Source: Puniceicoccaceae bacterium (GTDB lineage Bacteria > Verrucomicrobiota > Verrucomicrobiia > Opitutales > Coraliomargaritaceae). Taken from it: a DNA stretch of 33,951 bases. A program made the translations under genes and the position numbers. Each line of letters starts with the position of its first letter. Position 1 is the stretch's first letter. Below are positions 16,374 through 26,169 of this stretch, one piece after another. The notes under the pieces are model-generated. The model made no database searches. It was not told the origin of the DNA and worked only from the letters and a program-made list of their open reading frames with translations. The stretch spans positions 1-33,951 of the forward strand of contig REBV01000126.1 in the NCBI GenBank assembly GCA_007692545.1, read 5' to 3'.

Positions 16374-16730
16374 ATGGACAACGAATACGAATCAAACATA
16401 CCACCCGAAATCGAAGACGATGAGACTCTCACCGAGCCTCTAAGCCCTTCAGAACTGCTCGACAAAGCACTTAACATAATGCCCGGGGGGGAGTTGCTTC
16501 CTTACCTCACGACCATAATTTATTTACGGGATCATAAAAAATACAGCTGGAGGGGAGTTGCGACATGGTTGAAAGAGAATGGCAATATAGAAACTAGTCA
16601 TACAACCGTATGTAATTTCTATAAGTATGTTCACAATCATCCTAACTATCGGCATGATCTCTTAGAAGCAGAAGAAGAGCTAAAAGAAATGCTTGTTGAG
16701 GGATACTTGAATCAACATGAACTCCAATAA
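16374..16730 (+). CDS. Putative helix-turn-helix protein of the element
   Basis: A 118-residue acidic protein starting at the ATG at 16374 (MDNEYESNIPPEIEDDETLT). A TTG at 16338 would add 12 residues but falls in the repeat/promoter region. Residues 55-85, YSWRGVATWLKENGNIETSH then TTVCNFYKYV, look like a helix-turn-helix of the kind found in small plasmid and phage regulators (S/T-W-R-x-[IV]-A-x-[WF]-L ... V-S-H-T-T-V). The C terminus is a charged helix. A regulatory or copy-control role is inferred. Its 3' end overlaps the AlpA-type gene by 14 bp, so the two and int are probably translated together. Confidence 0.6.
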   Translation: MDNEYESNIPPEIEDDETLTEPLSPSELLDKALNIMPGGELLPYLTTIIYLRDHKKYSWRGVATWLKENGNIETSHTTVCNFYKYVHNHPNYRHDLLEAEEELKEMLVEGYLNQHELQ

Positions 16731-16913
16731 TCAGGATAGATTGTTGACGGTACAGGATGTTGCAGAAAGGCTGAGCCTTTCGGTTCGTGCTGTATACCGA
16801 CTAATTGCAGAAAAGCAACTGCCTCAACCTGTAAAGCTAGGGCGTGCATCTCGGTTATATACGAGTGATATTTCAAGGTATCTTGACAGTTTGAGAAACC
16901 AGAGGGGTAGACA

Positions 16914-16917
<4 letters not shown>
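16717..16917 (+). CDS. AlpA/excisionase-family DNA-binding protein
   Basis: A 66-residue protein with a MerR-like winged helix of the AlpA/excisionase type: LLTVQDVAERLSLSVRAVYR, LIAEKQLPQPVKLGRASRLY, then the DISRYLDSL helix. Members next to a tyrosine integrase act as recombination directionality factors or as activators of the integrase gene. It overlaps the upstream gene by 14 bp, and its stop overlaps the integrase ATG (ATGA), indicating coupled translation. It is the best candidate to favour excision of this element. Confidence 0.82.
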
Positions 16918-18275
<1,358 letters not shown>

Positions 18276-18335
18276 GGAAATACAAGAAACGGGGATGGTA
18301 GGACTCTGTTTCGCGATGCCAAGTAATTTCTTCTA

Positions 18336-19253
18336 TTAATTTAGAATAAATGCATCCCGGAAACTTTCGAAATAAGCATCCACGTAAGCATGCAAGCCAA
18401 GGAAATAAAGTAGCCCGGCAAGGGCCAGCATGGGTCCAAACGGTACTTGGGTGCCGATGGCCAGCGCTTCCTCGCTGTCTTCTTCGGCATCAGAACCATC
18501 GGGCGCTGGCGCACCCCAACCAAACAGTCGCGCCAATAATAAATAGGGCAATAAGACGATTGAACCAATCAAAGCACCCCCGAACATAGCGAAGACCGCA
18601 CCCTGCCAGCCGCAAAAAGCGCCAATGAAGCCGACAAACTTCACATCACCCTCCCCCATGGCTGGCTTGCGGAAGACGATCTCGCCCAGGACCGATATCC
18701 AATAGACCAGGCCCGCGCCAACCAAGGCACCAATAATCGCGATGATGCCAGCGTGGATATTGGCAACTACGGGGAGTCCCTCAACTCCATGGAGAACGGG
18801 GAAGGCAAACGACAGAACGACGCCAATGACCATACCACCAATCGAAAAACGATCTGGAATGATCATGTGATCCAAGTCTATAAAAGTCGCACAAATCAAA
18901 AATGCGATGTAGAGCATACCGATGACGGCCACAACGGGTGGATAGATCAACCATACCCACAGGAAGAGTACTGCTGTTAATAGCTCTATCGCTGGATAAC
19001 GCACGCTAAAGCGCGCACCACAGCAACTCGCCCGCCCCCGCAGCAATAACCACGAAAATATCGGAATATTGTGGTAAAAGGGTATGGGACGCCCGCAGGC
19101 ACAATGCGACCCAGGGAAAACAATGGAGCGTTCTTCGGGGATCCGATAAATACACACATTGAGAAAACTACCGGTCAGTGCACCGAAAATGGCCGCCAAG
19201 CCCGCAAAAAACCAGGGAAAGTCCTGATTGATGATTTCAAATGTCTCGATCAT
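18336..19253 (-). CDS. Type IV prepilin leader peptidase/N-methyltransferase
   Basis: An integral membrane aspartic protease of the PilD/PulO family that cleaves and N-methylates type IV pilin or type II secretion pseudopilins. The 305-residue protein has the N-terminal GSFLNVCIYRIPEERSIVFP motif, the methylase-associated loop HNIPIFSWLLLRGRA, and both catalytic aspartates: Asp128 (with Asp126) in FIDLDHMIIPDRFS and Asp203 in GEGDVKFVGF. The zinc-type cysteines usually spaced CxxC...CxxC are here C51-A-C53 and C77-C78, so the metal site is altered or atypical. A low-complexity acidic loop (PDGSDAEEDSEEA) precedes the last helices. It is 9 bp downstream of the FGE-like gene in the same direction. 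Confidence 0.93.
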   Translation of the reverse strand: MIETFEIINQDFPWFFAGLAAIFGALTGSFLNVCIYRIPEERSIVFPGSHCACGRPIPFYHNIPIFSWLLLRGRASCCGARFSVRYPAIELLTAVLFLWVWLIYPPVVAVIGMLYIAFLICATFIDLDHMIIPDRFSIGGMVIGVVLSFAFPVLHGVEGLPVVANIHAGIIAIIGALVGAGLVYWISVLGEIVFRKPAMGEGDVKFVGFIGAFCGWQGAVFAMFGGALIGSIVLLPYLLLARLFGWGAPAPDGSDAEEDSEEALAIGTQVPFGPMLALAGLLYFLGLHAYVDAYFESFRDAFILN

Positions 19254-19262
19254 AATGGCAAC

Positions 19263-20342
19263 TCATTCTCCAACTGACCGCACTAAGCGAAAACCTGTAT
19301 GACTGGCTCCGGAATCTGGCTCACCCTTCCCCCGGGTGCCGACCATGTAGCGGGTGCAGTATTGGTCGGTGCAAAGAAAAGAACCACCGCGAGTGCTTCG
19401 TTTTGCCACACCCGGCTCAGCTGGATCAAAACTGTGTTGCGGCCCCTCGGGATTGACGATGAGTTGCCCTTCACGGCTCCTTTGCTGGTAATGATTATAC
19501 AGATACCAGTCGGAACACCACTCCCAAACATTGCCACCCATATCATATAGGCCATAGCCGTTAGGTGCAAATTGGGCCACAGGTGCGAGCCCGGCAAACC
19601 CATCCTGCCCACTGTCCTGACGGGGAAAGGAACCCTGCCAGGTATTGCCCTGCCACGCCCCTTCCGGCCGTAAATCCATGCCCCATGGATAGGGCTTGCC
19701 CCACAAACCACCGCGCGCTGCAAACTCCCATTCAGCCTCGGTTGGCAAGCGTTTGCCCGCCCATTCGGCATACGCCACGGCATCCGCCCAAGCGACGTGG
19801 ACGACGGGATAATCCATCCGATCCTCGATGCACGAACCAGGGCCCTCAGGGGCTCGCCAGTAGGCCCCCTCTACCCACTTCCACCATTGGGTGTAATTAT
19901 ACGGGTTATCGATACGGGATGGATGGAAAAATACGATCGAGCCTGGCTTTATCCCGGCAAGTTGCTCAGCTGGCACTCCTGGGATCTGCACCGCTTGCTC
20001 CGCCACGGTGAGGTAACCGGTAGCTTCGACAAACTCCGCAAATGCGGCATTCGTCACGGGCGTCGTATCCATCCAAAACCCGTCGACCTTGACGCGATGG
20101 ACCGGTCGGGCGTCGGCCATGGCCTCACGTCCGCCCGTCGGAAGGCCTCTTGGGTCCGCGATACCCATACTGAAAGTCCCGCCGGGTATCCAGACCATGC
20201 CCTCCGGCGCTGGACCGGGAGCCTCCTTCCCTGATGGCTCCGTCGGCTCAAAAGCATCTCTAAAGCGCTCGCTGGCCGAGCCAATTACCGAGCCCGCCAG
20301 CACGCAATTCACGATCCAAATTGAAATCTGCCGTATTATCAT
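19263..20342 (-). CDS. Formylglycine-generating enzyme-like protein (SUMF1 family), exported
   Basis: A 359-residue SUMF1/FGE-family protein. FGEs oxidise a cysteine in sulfatases to formylglycine. The family core starts at GMVWIPGGTFSMG and continues with VDGFWMDTTPVTNAAFAEFV, PVVHVAWADAVAYAEWAGKR, LPTEAEWEFAARGG, YGLYDMGGNVWEWCSDWY and RGGSFLC. The paired cysteines that bind copper in true FGEs are present as C324-TDQY-C329, followed by the usual PDSGASHTGFR end, so a catalytic FGE is more likely than a non-enzymatic homologue. The ATG at 20342 is used; it gives a hydrophobic leader (IIRQISIWIVNCVLAGSVIG), so the protein appears to be exported. An in-frame TTG at 20390 would precede it. No sulfatase is adjacent. 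Confidence 0.88.
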   Translation of the reverse strand: MIIRQISIWIVNCVLAGSVIGSASERFRDAFEPTEPSGKEAPGPAPEGMVWIPGGTFSMGIADPRGLPTGGREAMADARPVHRVKVDGFWMDTTPVTNAAFAEFVEATGYLTVAEQAVQIPGVPAEQLAGIKPGSIVFFHPSRIDNPYNYTQWWKWVEGAYWRAPEGPGSCIEDRMDYPVVHVAWADAVAYAEWAGKRLPTEAEWEFAARGGLWGKPYPWGMDLRPEGAWQGNTWQGSFPRQDSGQDGFAGLAPVAQFAPNGYGLYDMGGNVWEWCSDWYLYNHYQQRSREGQLIVNPEGPQHSFDPAEPGVAKRSTRGGSFLCTDQYCTRYMVGTRGKGEPDSGASHTGFRLVRSVGE

Positions 20343-20431
20343 TAAACTCACAGTGTTGGATTTGTTTTCTTTTTCAACAGCCTTTCTCAAGTGTTTCGTC
20401 CGCGCTTAAAAAACCATCACGACTACGCATC

Positions 20432-20998
20432 ATGTCCTTTTTAACTCATTCACCGCAAAGAGAGCGCTTCCTTCTTCTACTCTGGGGCCTTCTGTTTACG
20501 AAGTGCTTCATCGTCGAATTTTATGTTCAAAGTTACCAGCCTCCGGTCAACTCCTGGCTCTACGTCTGGGCCTTATCCATCTCCATGGCCACAGTCGCGA
20601 CCCTCGTCTCACTACGCCTGCGGGCAAGGGAAGCGCGGCCCGTCCGATTACAGCCCGGATTGTTGCGCATCTGGGGAGCCTGCCTGGCCATCGCGTTGAT
20701 AGGTGTGCTGGTATTTTTACTCTTTCCAGCCTTGGCGCTGGAGCAAGTAACCCTCTGGCTTTCTTTGAGCTTAGCTGGTGGCTACGCCGTGCAGAGCCTG
20801 CACACGGCAAACTGGATCGACCGGTCTGCCGCACTTGGCTGGTGCTTGATTCTGGTTGTGCTGCTGTTTGTTGCCGCAACACAGGCTCTGCTTGTTTTCG
20901 GCTTGGGTATTCTGGCTTTTTGCGTCCTGCCCCTGGCGATGACGATGGTCCTCGACTGGATGGAAGCGCGCGAGGCCTTGCCCGCACTTCAGGTTTGA
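20432..20998 (+). CDS. Hypothetical integral membrane protein
   Basis: A 188-residue protein started at the ATG at 20432 (MSFLTHSPQRERFLLLLWGL). Five or so membrane segments are visible: FLLLLWGLLFTKCFIVEFYV, WLYVWALSISMATVATLVSL, IWGACLAIALIGVLVFLLFP, VTLWLSLSLAGGYAVQ, and WCLILVVLLFVAATQALLVF merging with GLGILAFCVLPLAM. I do not recognise a family. It is divergent from the FGE-like gene and convergent with the metallopeptidase gene, which starts its stop region only 3 bp away. The longer upstream frame to 20321 overlaps the FGE-like gene and is unlikely. Confidence 0.7.
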   Translation: MSFLTHSPQRERFLLLLWGLLFTKCFIVEFYVQSYQPPVNSWLYVWALSISMATVATLVSLRLRAREARPVRLQPGLLRIWGACLAIALIGVLVFLLFPALALEQVTLWLSLSLAGGYAVQSLHTANWIDRSAALGWCLILVVLLFVAATQALLVFGLGILAFCVLPLAMTMVLDWMEAREALPALQV

Positions 20999-21001
20999 GG
21001 T

Positions 21002-21751
21002 CTAACAGGCTGCAATGCTCGACCGGGCCACACGCATAATCTGCCCACTCAGCGCATCCAGAGCCCGCTCATTTTCCCGACGTGCCGGATCATACTGGTG
21101 CAGTAAGGCCCAGAACCGGGAGCTGTGGTTCAACTCAGTCAGATGTGCCAACTCGTGCAGAATGACGTAATCCTGCAGTTCCGGGCGCAGCAGCACAAGG
21201 CGCCAATTCAAGGAAAGGCCACGCCGCGCAGAACAGGAGCCCCAGCGACTAGACTGATCCCGCACAGATAACGTGTCATAGCACAAGCCTAGACGCTTGG
21301 CCTGATAGGCAACCCGGCAGTTGAGAGCGTCTCTGGCAAAATTCCGCACCAGTCGGCGCAGGCTCGCCTCCGAGCCACCTTCGGGGCGCAAGAGGACGAC
21401 CGACCCACCCTCGGCAAAGCGATACTCCGAGCGCCGCGTCCAGGCCGACTCGATTCGCACGGTAAAAAGATCCCCACTCGCGCTGAGCAGTGGCACCTGG
21501 CTCAACCAGTCGCACAGCTCGATTGCAGGCGGCGCTTTGGCCAGTTGCCCATCCAACCAAGCTTTCTGCTTCTCAACAAAGCGCAAGACCTCGGCATCTC
21601 CACTCCGCCAAGGGACCGAGGCCAGTATTTGGTTCTCCAGACCCAGCGTCAGTTTGAGGCGGCGCGTACCCTTTCTCCGACGGACTTCAATCGGCACGAT
21701 ACGTCCAGACGCCGTGCGAAACTCCATCGTCAAGGGGCCGGACCTAGTCAT
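21002..21751 (-). CDS. YgjP-like metallopeptidase domain protein (DUF45)
   Basis: A 249-residue predicted zinc peptidase of the YgjP/WLM-like group. The metal site is HELAHLTELNHSSRFW, with His199, Glu200, His203 and a third ligand at His209. The preceding RDQSSRWGSCSARRGLSLNW, LVLLRPELQDYVILHELAHL and the N-terminal IEVRRRKGTRRLKLTLGLEN block match the family order. The cellular substrate is not known. The start is the ATG at 21751, which overlaps the mazG stop (ATGACTAG); a longer frame to 21964 lies inside mazG and is rejected. It is therefore translationally coupled to mazG. Confidence 0.88.
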   Translation of the reverse strand: MTRSGPLTMEFRTASGRIVPIEVRRRKGTRRLKLTLGLENQILASVPWRSGDAEVLRFVEKQKAWLDGQLAKAPPAIELCDWLSQVPLLSASGDLFTVRIESAWTRRSEYRFAEGGSVVLLRPEGGSEASLRRLVRNFARDALNCRVAYQAKRLGLCYDTLSVRDQSSRWGSCSARRGLSLNWRLVLLRPELQDYVILHELAHLTELNHSSRFWALLHQYDPARRENERALDALSGQIMRVARSSIAAC

Positions 21752-22397
21752 CTTCGAGTGTATCGACGAGCTTCTGAGTGTAGCTGCGTAATGCCGACTC
21801 AGGGTCGATCCCCAGCTTCCGGCAGGCCGCCGCGATTTGAAAAAGCTGCTCGCCCACTCGCCCTGCATCCATGGATTCGGAGAGTGCTGCAATCGCGTCC
21901 TCATCGACCAGACCCCCAGTCTCAATCGCGCCTTTCTGAATCTGTTTGTAGACGTCTTTCGCATACATCAAGGCCGGCAACTGACGGGGTAGATCCTTGA
22001 AGCGCCCCACTTGCCGGGGCCCACGCTTGGATTCTGTTGCTTTGATCTGATCCCACTGCACCAGCACGGCCTCACTGTCGCCGGCAGCCGCTTCACCAAA
22101 CACGTGGGGGTGCCGGCGAATCAGCTTCTCATTGACCACCCGGCAGACGGATTCGAAATCAAAGGCCCTATACTCGGCGGCGATCTGTGCATGCATAACG
22201 ACCTGCAGCAGCACATCCCCCAGTTCCTCCTCCATATGATCCATGTCGAGGCGATCTATCGTCTGCAGTAATTCACAGCACTCGTCGACCAAACACTCGG
22301 CCAGCGATTGGTGGTCCTGCTCGATATCCCAGGGACAACCACTATCCGGATCGCGCAATGTGGCTACGGTCTTTAACAAATCTTCAATCGCACTCAT
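21744..22397 (-). CDS. mazG: Nucleoside triphosphate pyrophosphohydrolase MazG
   Basis: This enzyme hydrolyses (d)NTPs to NMPs and pyrophosphate as a house-cleaning activity. The 217-residue protein opens with the characteristic LRDPDSGCPWDIEQDHQSLA, followed by CLVDECCELL (equivalent to the E-E-x-x-E metal-binding helix) and EEELGDVLLQVVMHAQIA. The later RRHPHVFGE and WDQIKATE blocks are typical MazG features. The ATG at 22397 (MSAIEDLLKTV) is preferred over a GTG at 22418, which lies 3 bp from the upstream gene. It sits between the GreA-like gene and the YgjP-like gene in one tightly packed minus-strand operon. Confidence 0.93.
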   Translation of the reverse strand: MSAIEDLLKTVATLRDPDSGCPWDIEQDHQSLAECLVDECCELLQTIDRLDMDHMEEELGDVLLQVVMHAQIAAEYRAFDFESVCRVVNEKLIRRHPHVFGEAAAGDSEAVLVQWDQIKATESKRGPRQVGRFKDLPRQLPALMYAKDVYKQIQKGAIETGGLVDEDAIAALSESMDAGRVGEQLFQIAAACRKLGIDPESALRSYTQKLVDTLEDD

Positions 22398-22420
22398 GGG
22401 AATCAAAGATGGACGCACAA

Positions 22421-22891
22421 TCAGGCCACCGTCAAGACCTGCCCCAGTGTTCCATTTGGCATACGGAAACTCTCCCCGGATTTTCGCCCGAGCAGTCGCC
22501 CCGCCAGTGGAGATTGCGCCGTGATGACGGTGACGGCCACGCCCTCAGACTCGATGGTCTGGCCACCCGCCGTGCCAGCGAAGAAGAAGTGCTCCACCGA
22601 ATCGCCAAAATCACAGCTAAACAAAGCACCCAGCGCTATCTGGACCTTCGGCTTGAGCAAATCTTCACGATCAGACTGAAGCGATTCGATGGCCGCCGCC
22701 CATTGGCGTGCCTGCCCCGCCTGTCCAGCAGCCAGGTAGGAGGCCTCCAGCCCCTGAGTGTCCCATTGCGAATCTGCCTTCGACTCCTCATTGGTGGCAT
22801 ACTCCGCCGCATCTTTCGACGCTTGGATCGCGTGCTGCACCTCATCGCGTAGGACCGCGAGTAGACTTTGGAAGAAATCAGACTTATTCAT
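22421..22891 (-). CDS. GreA/GreB-family transcription elongation factor-like protein
   Basis: A 156-residue protein, the usual length of GreA. The N-terminal half is helical and charged, as expected for the coiled coil that enters the RNA polymerase secondary channel. The C-terminal half resembles the FKBP-like domain, ending TVITAQSPLAGRLLGRKSGE then SFRMPNG, close to the SPIGRALLGKKVGD motif of GreA. The N-terminal acidic tip residues are not obviously conserved (KDAAEYATNEESKADSQWDT), so it may be a paralogue that binds polymerase without cleavage stimulation. It is followed by mazG with a short gap. Confidence 0.75.
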   Translation of the reverse strand: MNKSDFFQSLLAVLRDEVQHAIQASKDAAEYATNEESKADSQWDTQGLEASYLAAGQAGQARQWAAAIESLQSDREDLLKPKVQIALGALFSCDFGDSVEHFFFAGTAGGQTIESEGVAVTVITAQSPLAGRLLGRKSGESFRMPNGTLGQVLTVA

Positions 22892-22941
22892 GGGGATGAC
22901 TGTAAGCGTTCAGATAGAAACGACCCTGACAATTTAAATAT

Positions 22942-22970
22942 AAAAAAACCCGCCGGATTGGCGGGTTTTT
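22942..22970 (-). terminator. Intrinsic terminator after rpmG
   Basis: CCCGCC-GGATT-GGCGGG is flanked by A7 on the left and T5 on the right on the plus strand. On the minus strand it lies 20 bp after the rpmG stop and ends in seven Ts. It separates rpmG from the downstream GreA-like operon. Confidence 0.85.
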
Positions 22971-22990
22971 GGAAAGCACTGAGCCGGCGA

Positions 22991-23161
22991 TTAGTTCTTG
23001 ATCTCGCGATGCAAGGTGTGGCGGCGAAGAAATTTGTTGTACTTCTTCTTTTCGACGCGGTCGGGCTGTTGCTTCTTGTCCCGACTGGACATATAGCGGG
23101 AGACGGGTTTACCCTCAGCGCGCGCTTCGGTGCATTCTAAAATAATGTGCTCTCTTGGCAT
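22991..23161 (-). CDS. rpmG: 50S ribosomal protein bL33
   Basis: A 56-residue protein that translates as MPREHIILECTEARAEGKPV then SRYMSSRDKK, QQPDRVEKKKYNKFLRRHTL and HREIKN. This matches bL33 over its whole length, including the YNKFLRRHTLHREI end. It has one cysteine and no CxxC pairs, so it is the zinc-independent C-minus form. It binds 23S rRNA near the E site. It is a single gene, followed by its own terminator. Upstream (23162-23329) it is divergent from recQ. Confidence 0.95.
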   Translation of the reverse strand: MPREHIILECTEARAEGKPVSRYMSSRDKKQQPDRVEKKKYNKFLRRHTLHREIKN

Positions 23162-23329
23162 GACTTAATATGGTTGTAGATTCCTGAAAAAGCTGCGGAA
23201 AGTAGCCGCCCACACATCTAAAGCAACTCTTTTTTATAGCTATTTTCCTGCTAAATGCCACAAAGCCAACTTATATTTTCGAGCTTAGCCGAGTCGTAAT
23301 TTAAAGAAAGTAATAGAACGATCAGCACT

Positions 23330-25252
23330 ATGCCTAGCCAAAATGCACTCGCCCTCCTGCAAGAACGCTTCGGCTTCGATGCCTTCCGTCCTGGGCAGGA
23401 GGCTGTCATCAACTGCCTGCTCTCGGGCCGGAGTGCTGGAGCCATCTTCCCGACCGGTTCCGGCAAAAGCCTTTGCTATCAGTTGCCCTCGCTGCTTCTC
23501 CCGGGGCTGACACTGGTCATCTCGCCGCTACTGGCGCTGATGAAGGATCAGATCGATAGCTTGCGCCAGCGGGGCATCCAGGCCGAACGGCTCGACTCCA
23601 GCCTCGAAGAAGCCGACTACCGCCGCGTGACCGAGGACATACGCGCTGGACGCGTCAAATTACTCTTCGTCGCGCCGGAACGCCTCAGCAATGAGCGATT
23701 CCTCAACCTGATCCGCGGGCAAACGATCAGCTTGTTGGCGGTCGACGAAGCGCACTGCATCTCAGCCTGGGGGCACAATTTTCGGCCGGATTATCTAAAG
23801 CTGGCCGATGCCGCGAAAAGTCTGCGGGTGGAACGGGTGCTGGCACTCACCGCCACGGCCACACCACCAGTGGCCAAAGACATGGCGGCAGCCTTCGGCA
23901 TCGCACCGGAGGACATGACAAATACCGGTTTTTACCGCCCCAACCTGGAGCTCAGGGTCACAGCCTGTCAGGATGCCGAACGCCCGGCCCGACTGGTGGA
24001 GCGGCTCAAGGCCCGCCCGGCCGGAGCGACCATTGTCTATGTCAGCCTGCAGCGCCATGCCGAAGAAGTGGCCGAGCACTTACAGCAAGCCGGCTTAAAG
24101 GCTGCCGCCTACCACGCGGGCATGGCCGCCGAGAAACGAGTGGCCACTCAGGAGGCCTTCATGGAGGGCCGCACTCCGATTATCTGTGCCACCATCGCCT
24201 TCGGCATGGGGATCGACAAGGCCGACATTCGCTACGTTTACCACTACCATATGGCCAAAGGCTATGAAAGTTACATGCAGGAGATCGGGCGCGCGGGGCG
24301 TGATGGCGCGCCCTCGATTTGCGAGCTACTGGCCTGCCCCGACGATGCCACCACACTCGAGAACTTCGTCTACGGCGACACGCCTGACGACGACAGCCTG
24401 CACTGTATTTTGCAGGACCTGCTGCTCGGCAGCGACGAGATCGATATCGCACTCACCGATCTCTCGCGGCGCTTCGACATGCGTCAACTGGTGGTCAGCA
24501 CCCTACTGACGCGGCTGGAACTGGCAGGAGTGATACGGGCCAAGGGCCCCTACTACGGCAGTATCCGCTTCGCGCCCAAAGCGGATAGCCGGACCTTATT
24601 GAGCCACTACAAGCCCGCCCAAGCCGCCTTCTTAAAAAAAATCTTCACCTGCTGCCAGAAGGCCAAGAAATGGATCACCCTCGACATGGACCAAGCCATC
24701 GCAGTCACCGGGCAAGGCCGGAGTGTTGTCTTGCGGGCCCTCGAAAGCATGGAGCAGAAAGGCTTGGCCGAACTCCAGCTGGCAGGCTACCGGCTACGCT
24801 TTGAGCGCTTGGTCCCCGAGCCGGATATCGAGGCTCTGTGCCGTAAAATGGCGGCTGATTTTCAAGAGCACGAAGCGCTGGAAATCGCACGTATTCACCG
24901 CATGCTGGACTATGCTCAGGGAGCCGGCTGCCTCACGGCCAATCTGCTGGAGTATTTCGGCGAGACGATTGAAAGCTGTGGCCATTGCAGTGTTTGCCAA
25001 GGCAATCAACCAGGGACTCTGCCCGACCGGAAAAGCCCCCCATTCGAAAGCTTCGATTTGGCTGGCTTCGATGCGCTGGTTCAGGATCACCCGTCTGCCT
25101 TGGGGCGCCCCCGCCAGCAAGCCCGATTCCTCGGCGGGCTCAGCTCACCCGCCGTATCCGCCGTGCGCGGACTCCGCGGCAACCCCCTCTTCGGCCGCTG
25201 CGCTGAAGTGCCGTTTGCTGAGTTACTGGCGAGTTTAACCAATAAAAAGTAG
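23330..25252 (+). CDS. recQ: ATP-dependent DNA helicase RecQ
   Basis: A 640-residue 3'-5' helicase of the RecQ family acting in recombination and repair. Visible motifs are motif 0 [14 protein letters not shown], Walker A TGSGKS (42-47), DEAH (139-142) in [20 protein letters not shown], the motif III segment [10 protein letters not shown], and [20 protein letters not shown] followed by [12 protein letters not shown] (motif VI). The RQC zinc cysteines appear in the region [11 protein letters not shown]. No HRDC domain is recognisable in the C-terminal 100 residues. The stop codon TAG lies inside the REP repeat at 25246. Confidence 0.95.
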   Translation: MPSQNALALLQERFGFDAFRPGQEAVINCLLSGRSAGAIFPTGSGKSLCYQLPSLLLPGLTLVISPLLALMKDQIDSLRQRGIQAERLDSSLEEADYRRVTEDIRAGRVKLLFVAPERLSNERFLNLIRGQTISLLAVDEAHCISAWGHNFRPDYLKLADAAKSLRVERVLALTATATPPVAKDMAAAFGIAPEDMTNTGFYRPNLELRVTACQDAERPARLVERLKARPAGATIVYVSLQRHAEEVAEHLQQAGLKAAAYHAGMAAEKRVATQEAFMEGRTPIICATIAFGMGIDKADIRYVYHYHMAKGYESYMQEIGRAGRDGAPSICELLACPDDATTLENFVYGDTPDDDSLHCILQDLLLGSDEIDIALTDLSRRFDMRQLVVSTLLTRLELAGVIRAKGPYYGSIRFAPKADSRTLLSHYKPAQAAFLKKIFTCCQKAKKWITLDMDQAIAVTGQGRSVVLRALESMEQKGLAELQLAGYRLRFERLVPEPDIEALCRKMAADFQEHEALEIARIHRMLDYAQGAGCLTANLLEYFGETIESCGHCSVCQGNQPGTLPDRKSPPFESFDLAGFDALVQDHPSALGRPRQQARFLGGLSSPAVSAVRGLRGNPLFGRCAEVPFAELLASLTNKK

Positions 25253-25304
25253 CACACGCTTCCAGCGTGTTTTTATTGGAGTAGAAGCACCCTGGAAGCG
25301 TGAG
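25246..25304. repeat. REP doublet (BIME-like), copy 2, degenerate
   Basis: The left arm at 25246-25269 is identical to the first 24 bp of copy 1 (14421-14444). The right arm at about 25288-25304 keeps CTGGAAGCGTGAG but has one change in the hairpin and has lost the GTAG-complementary end (GACAC instead of CTAC). The recQ stop codon is the TAG of the GTAG tetranucleotide. Confidence 0.8.
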
Positions 25305-25356
25305 ACACCAACACCGAAGAACTTGGTCATGTCGTACCAAACACAGCCCGCCGCAC

Positions 25357-26073
25357 CTAGTTGACCTCCCCGTCGAAAAATAACGCACGCGAACCATACA
25401 AGGCGGTGCCTACCCGGATCTGAGTCGAACCAGCTGCAATCGCCGCCTCCAGGTCATCGGTCATTCCCATAGACAGCTCAGAAAGGGAAACTCCAAATCG
25501 CTCTGAAAGCTGATCGCGCAAATCACGCAAGCGCTCAAAGGCCACCCGCGCCACATCCGGATCATCGGCAAGGGGTGCAATCGTCATCAGTCCTTCGACC
25601 TGAAGGTGCTCCAGGCCCAGTGCTGCTTCCAACACGGCCTCCCCCTCCCCCATGGCGAAGCCATATTTATTGGGATCTTCGCCGGAATTACATTGCAGCA
25701 AAATAGGGAGCGCCTTGCCCCCCTCCCCCGCAAATCGATCCAATCGACGCAGTAGCTTGAGTGAATCGACCGTCTGAATGCGATCAAACGTCGCTACGGC
25801 CAACGCTGCTTTATTTGATTGTAAATGCCCGATTAACTCCCAGCGCAGTGCTCCGTGATAGGCAGCCCGCTTATCGGAAGCCTCCTGCACGCGGTTTTCC
25901 CCAACCGATGTCAAGCCGCAGCGACTCGCGTAGTCCACCGCGTCGACCGGGTGATTCTTCGTCACAGCAAGCAGGCCCACTTCACTGGGCTTGCGCCCGG
26001 AAGCCACACACGCCCGACTTATCCGGTCGCGCACAAACGAGAGGTTTTTTTCGAATTCAGAAAAGTCGATCAT
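25357..26073 (-). CDS. YggS-family pyridoxal phosphate homeostasis protein
   Basis: A 238-residue PLP-binding TIM-barrel protein of the YggS/PROSC (PLPBP) family, which buffers pyridoxal phosphate and affects amino-acid pools. The PLP-anchoring Lys39 is in LLAVTKNHPV. Other family segments are GENRVQEASDK, WELIGHLQSNKA, the NSGEDPNKYGF segment, EGLMTIAPL, and ELSMGMTDDLEAAIAAGSTQ with IRVGTALYGSR at the C terminus that holds the phosphate. It is divergent from the LysR gene and convergent with recQ. Confidence 0.94.
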   Translation of the reverse strand: MIDFSEFEKNLSFVRDRISRACVASGRKPSEVGLLAVTKNHPVDAVDYASRCGLTSVGENRVQEASDKRAAYHGALRWELIGHLQSNKAALAVATFDRIQTVDSLKLLRRLDRFAGEGGKALPILLQCNSGEDPNKYGFAMGEGEAVLEAALGLEHLQVEGLMTIAPLADDPDVARVAFERLRDLRDQLSERFGVSLSELSMGMTDDLEAAIAAGSTQIRVGTALYGSRALFFDGEVN

Positions 26074-26131
26074 CGCGTATTAGCAGCACTGACAGGCAAT
26101 AAGCCTACCATTAGATTTGCTTTAATTATGC

Positions 26132-26159
26132 TTGATTTTTGATAAGGCACGGTTATATA
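26132..26159 (+). promoter_or_regulatory. Candidate promoter of the LysR-type gene
   Basis: TTGATT at 26132-26137 and TATATA at 26154-26159 with a 16-bp spacer lie just before the ATG at 26170, in an A/T-rich stretch. The short distance to the ATG means a short leader. No operator could be defined. Confidence 0.35.
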
Positions 26160-26169
26160 TCTTTAAATT

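Noticed and set aside
21752-21964. 71-residue N-terminal extension of the YgjP-like gene
   Set aside because: It lies wholly inside mazG in another frame. The ATG at 21751 overlapping the mazG stop is a better start.
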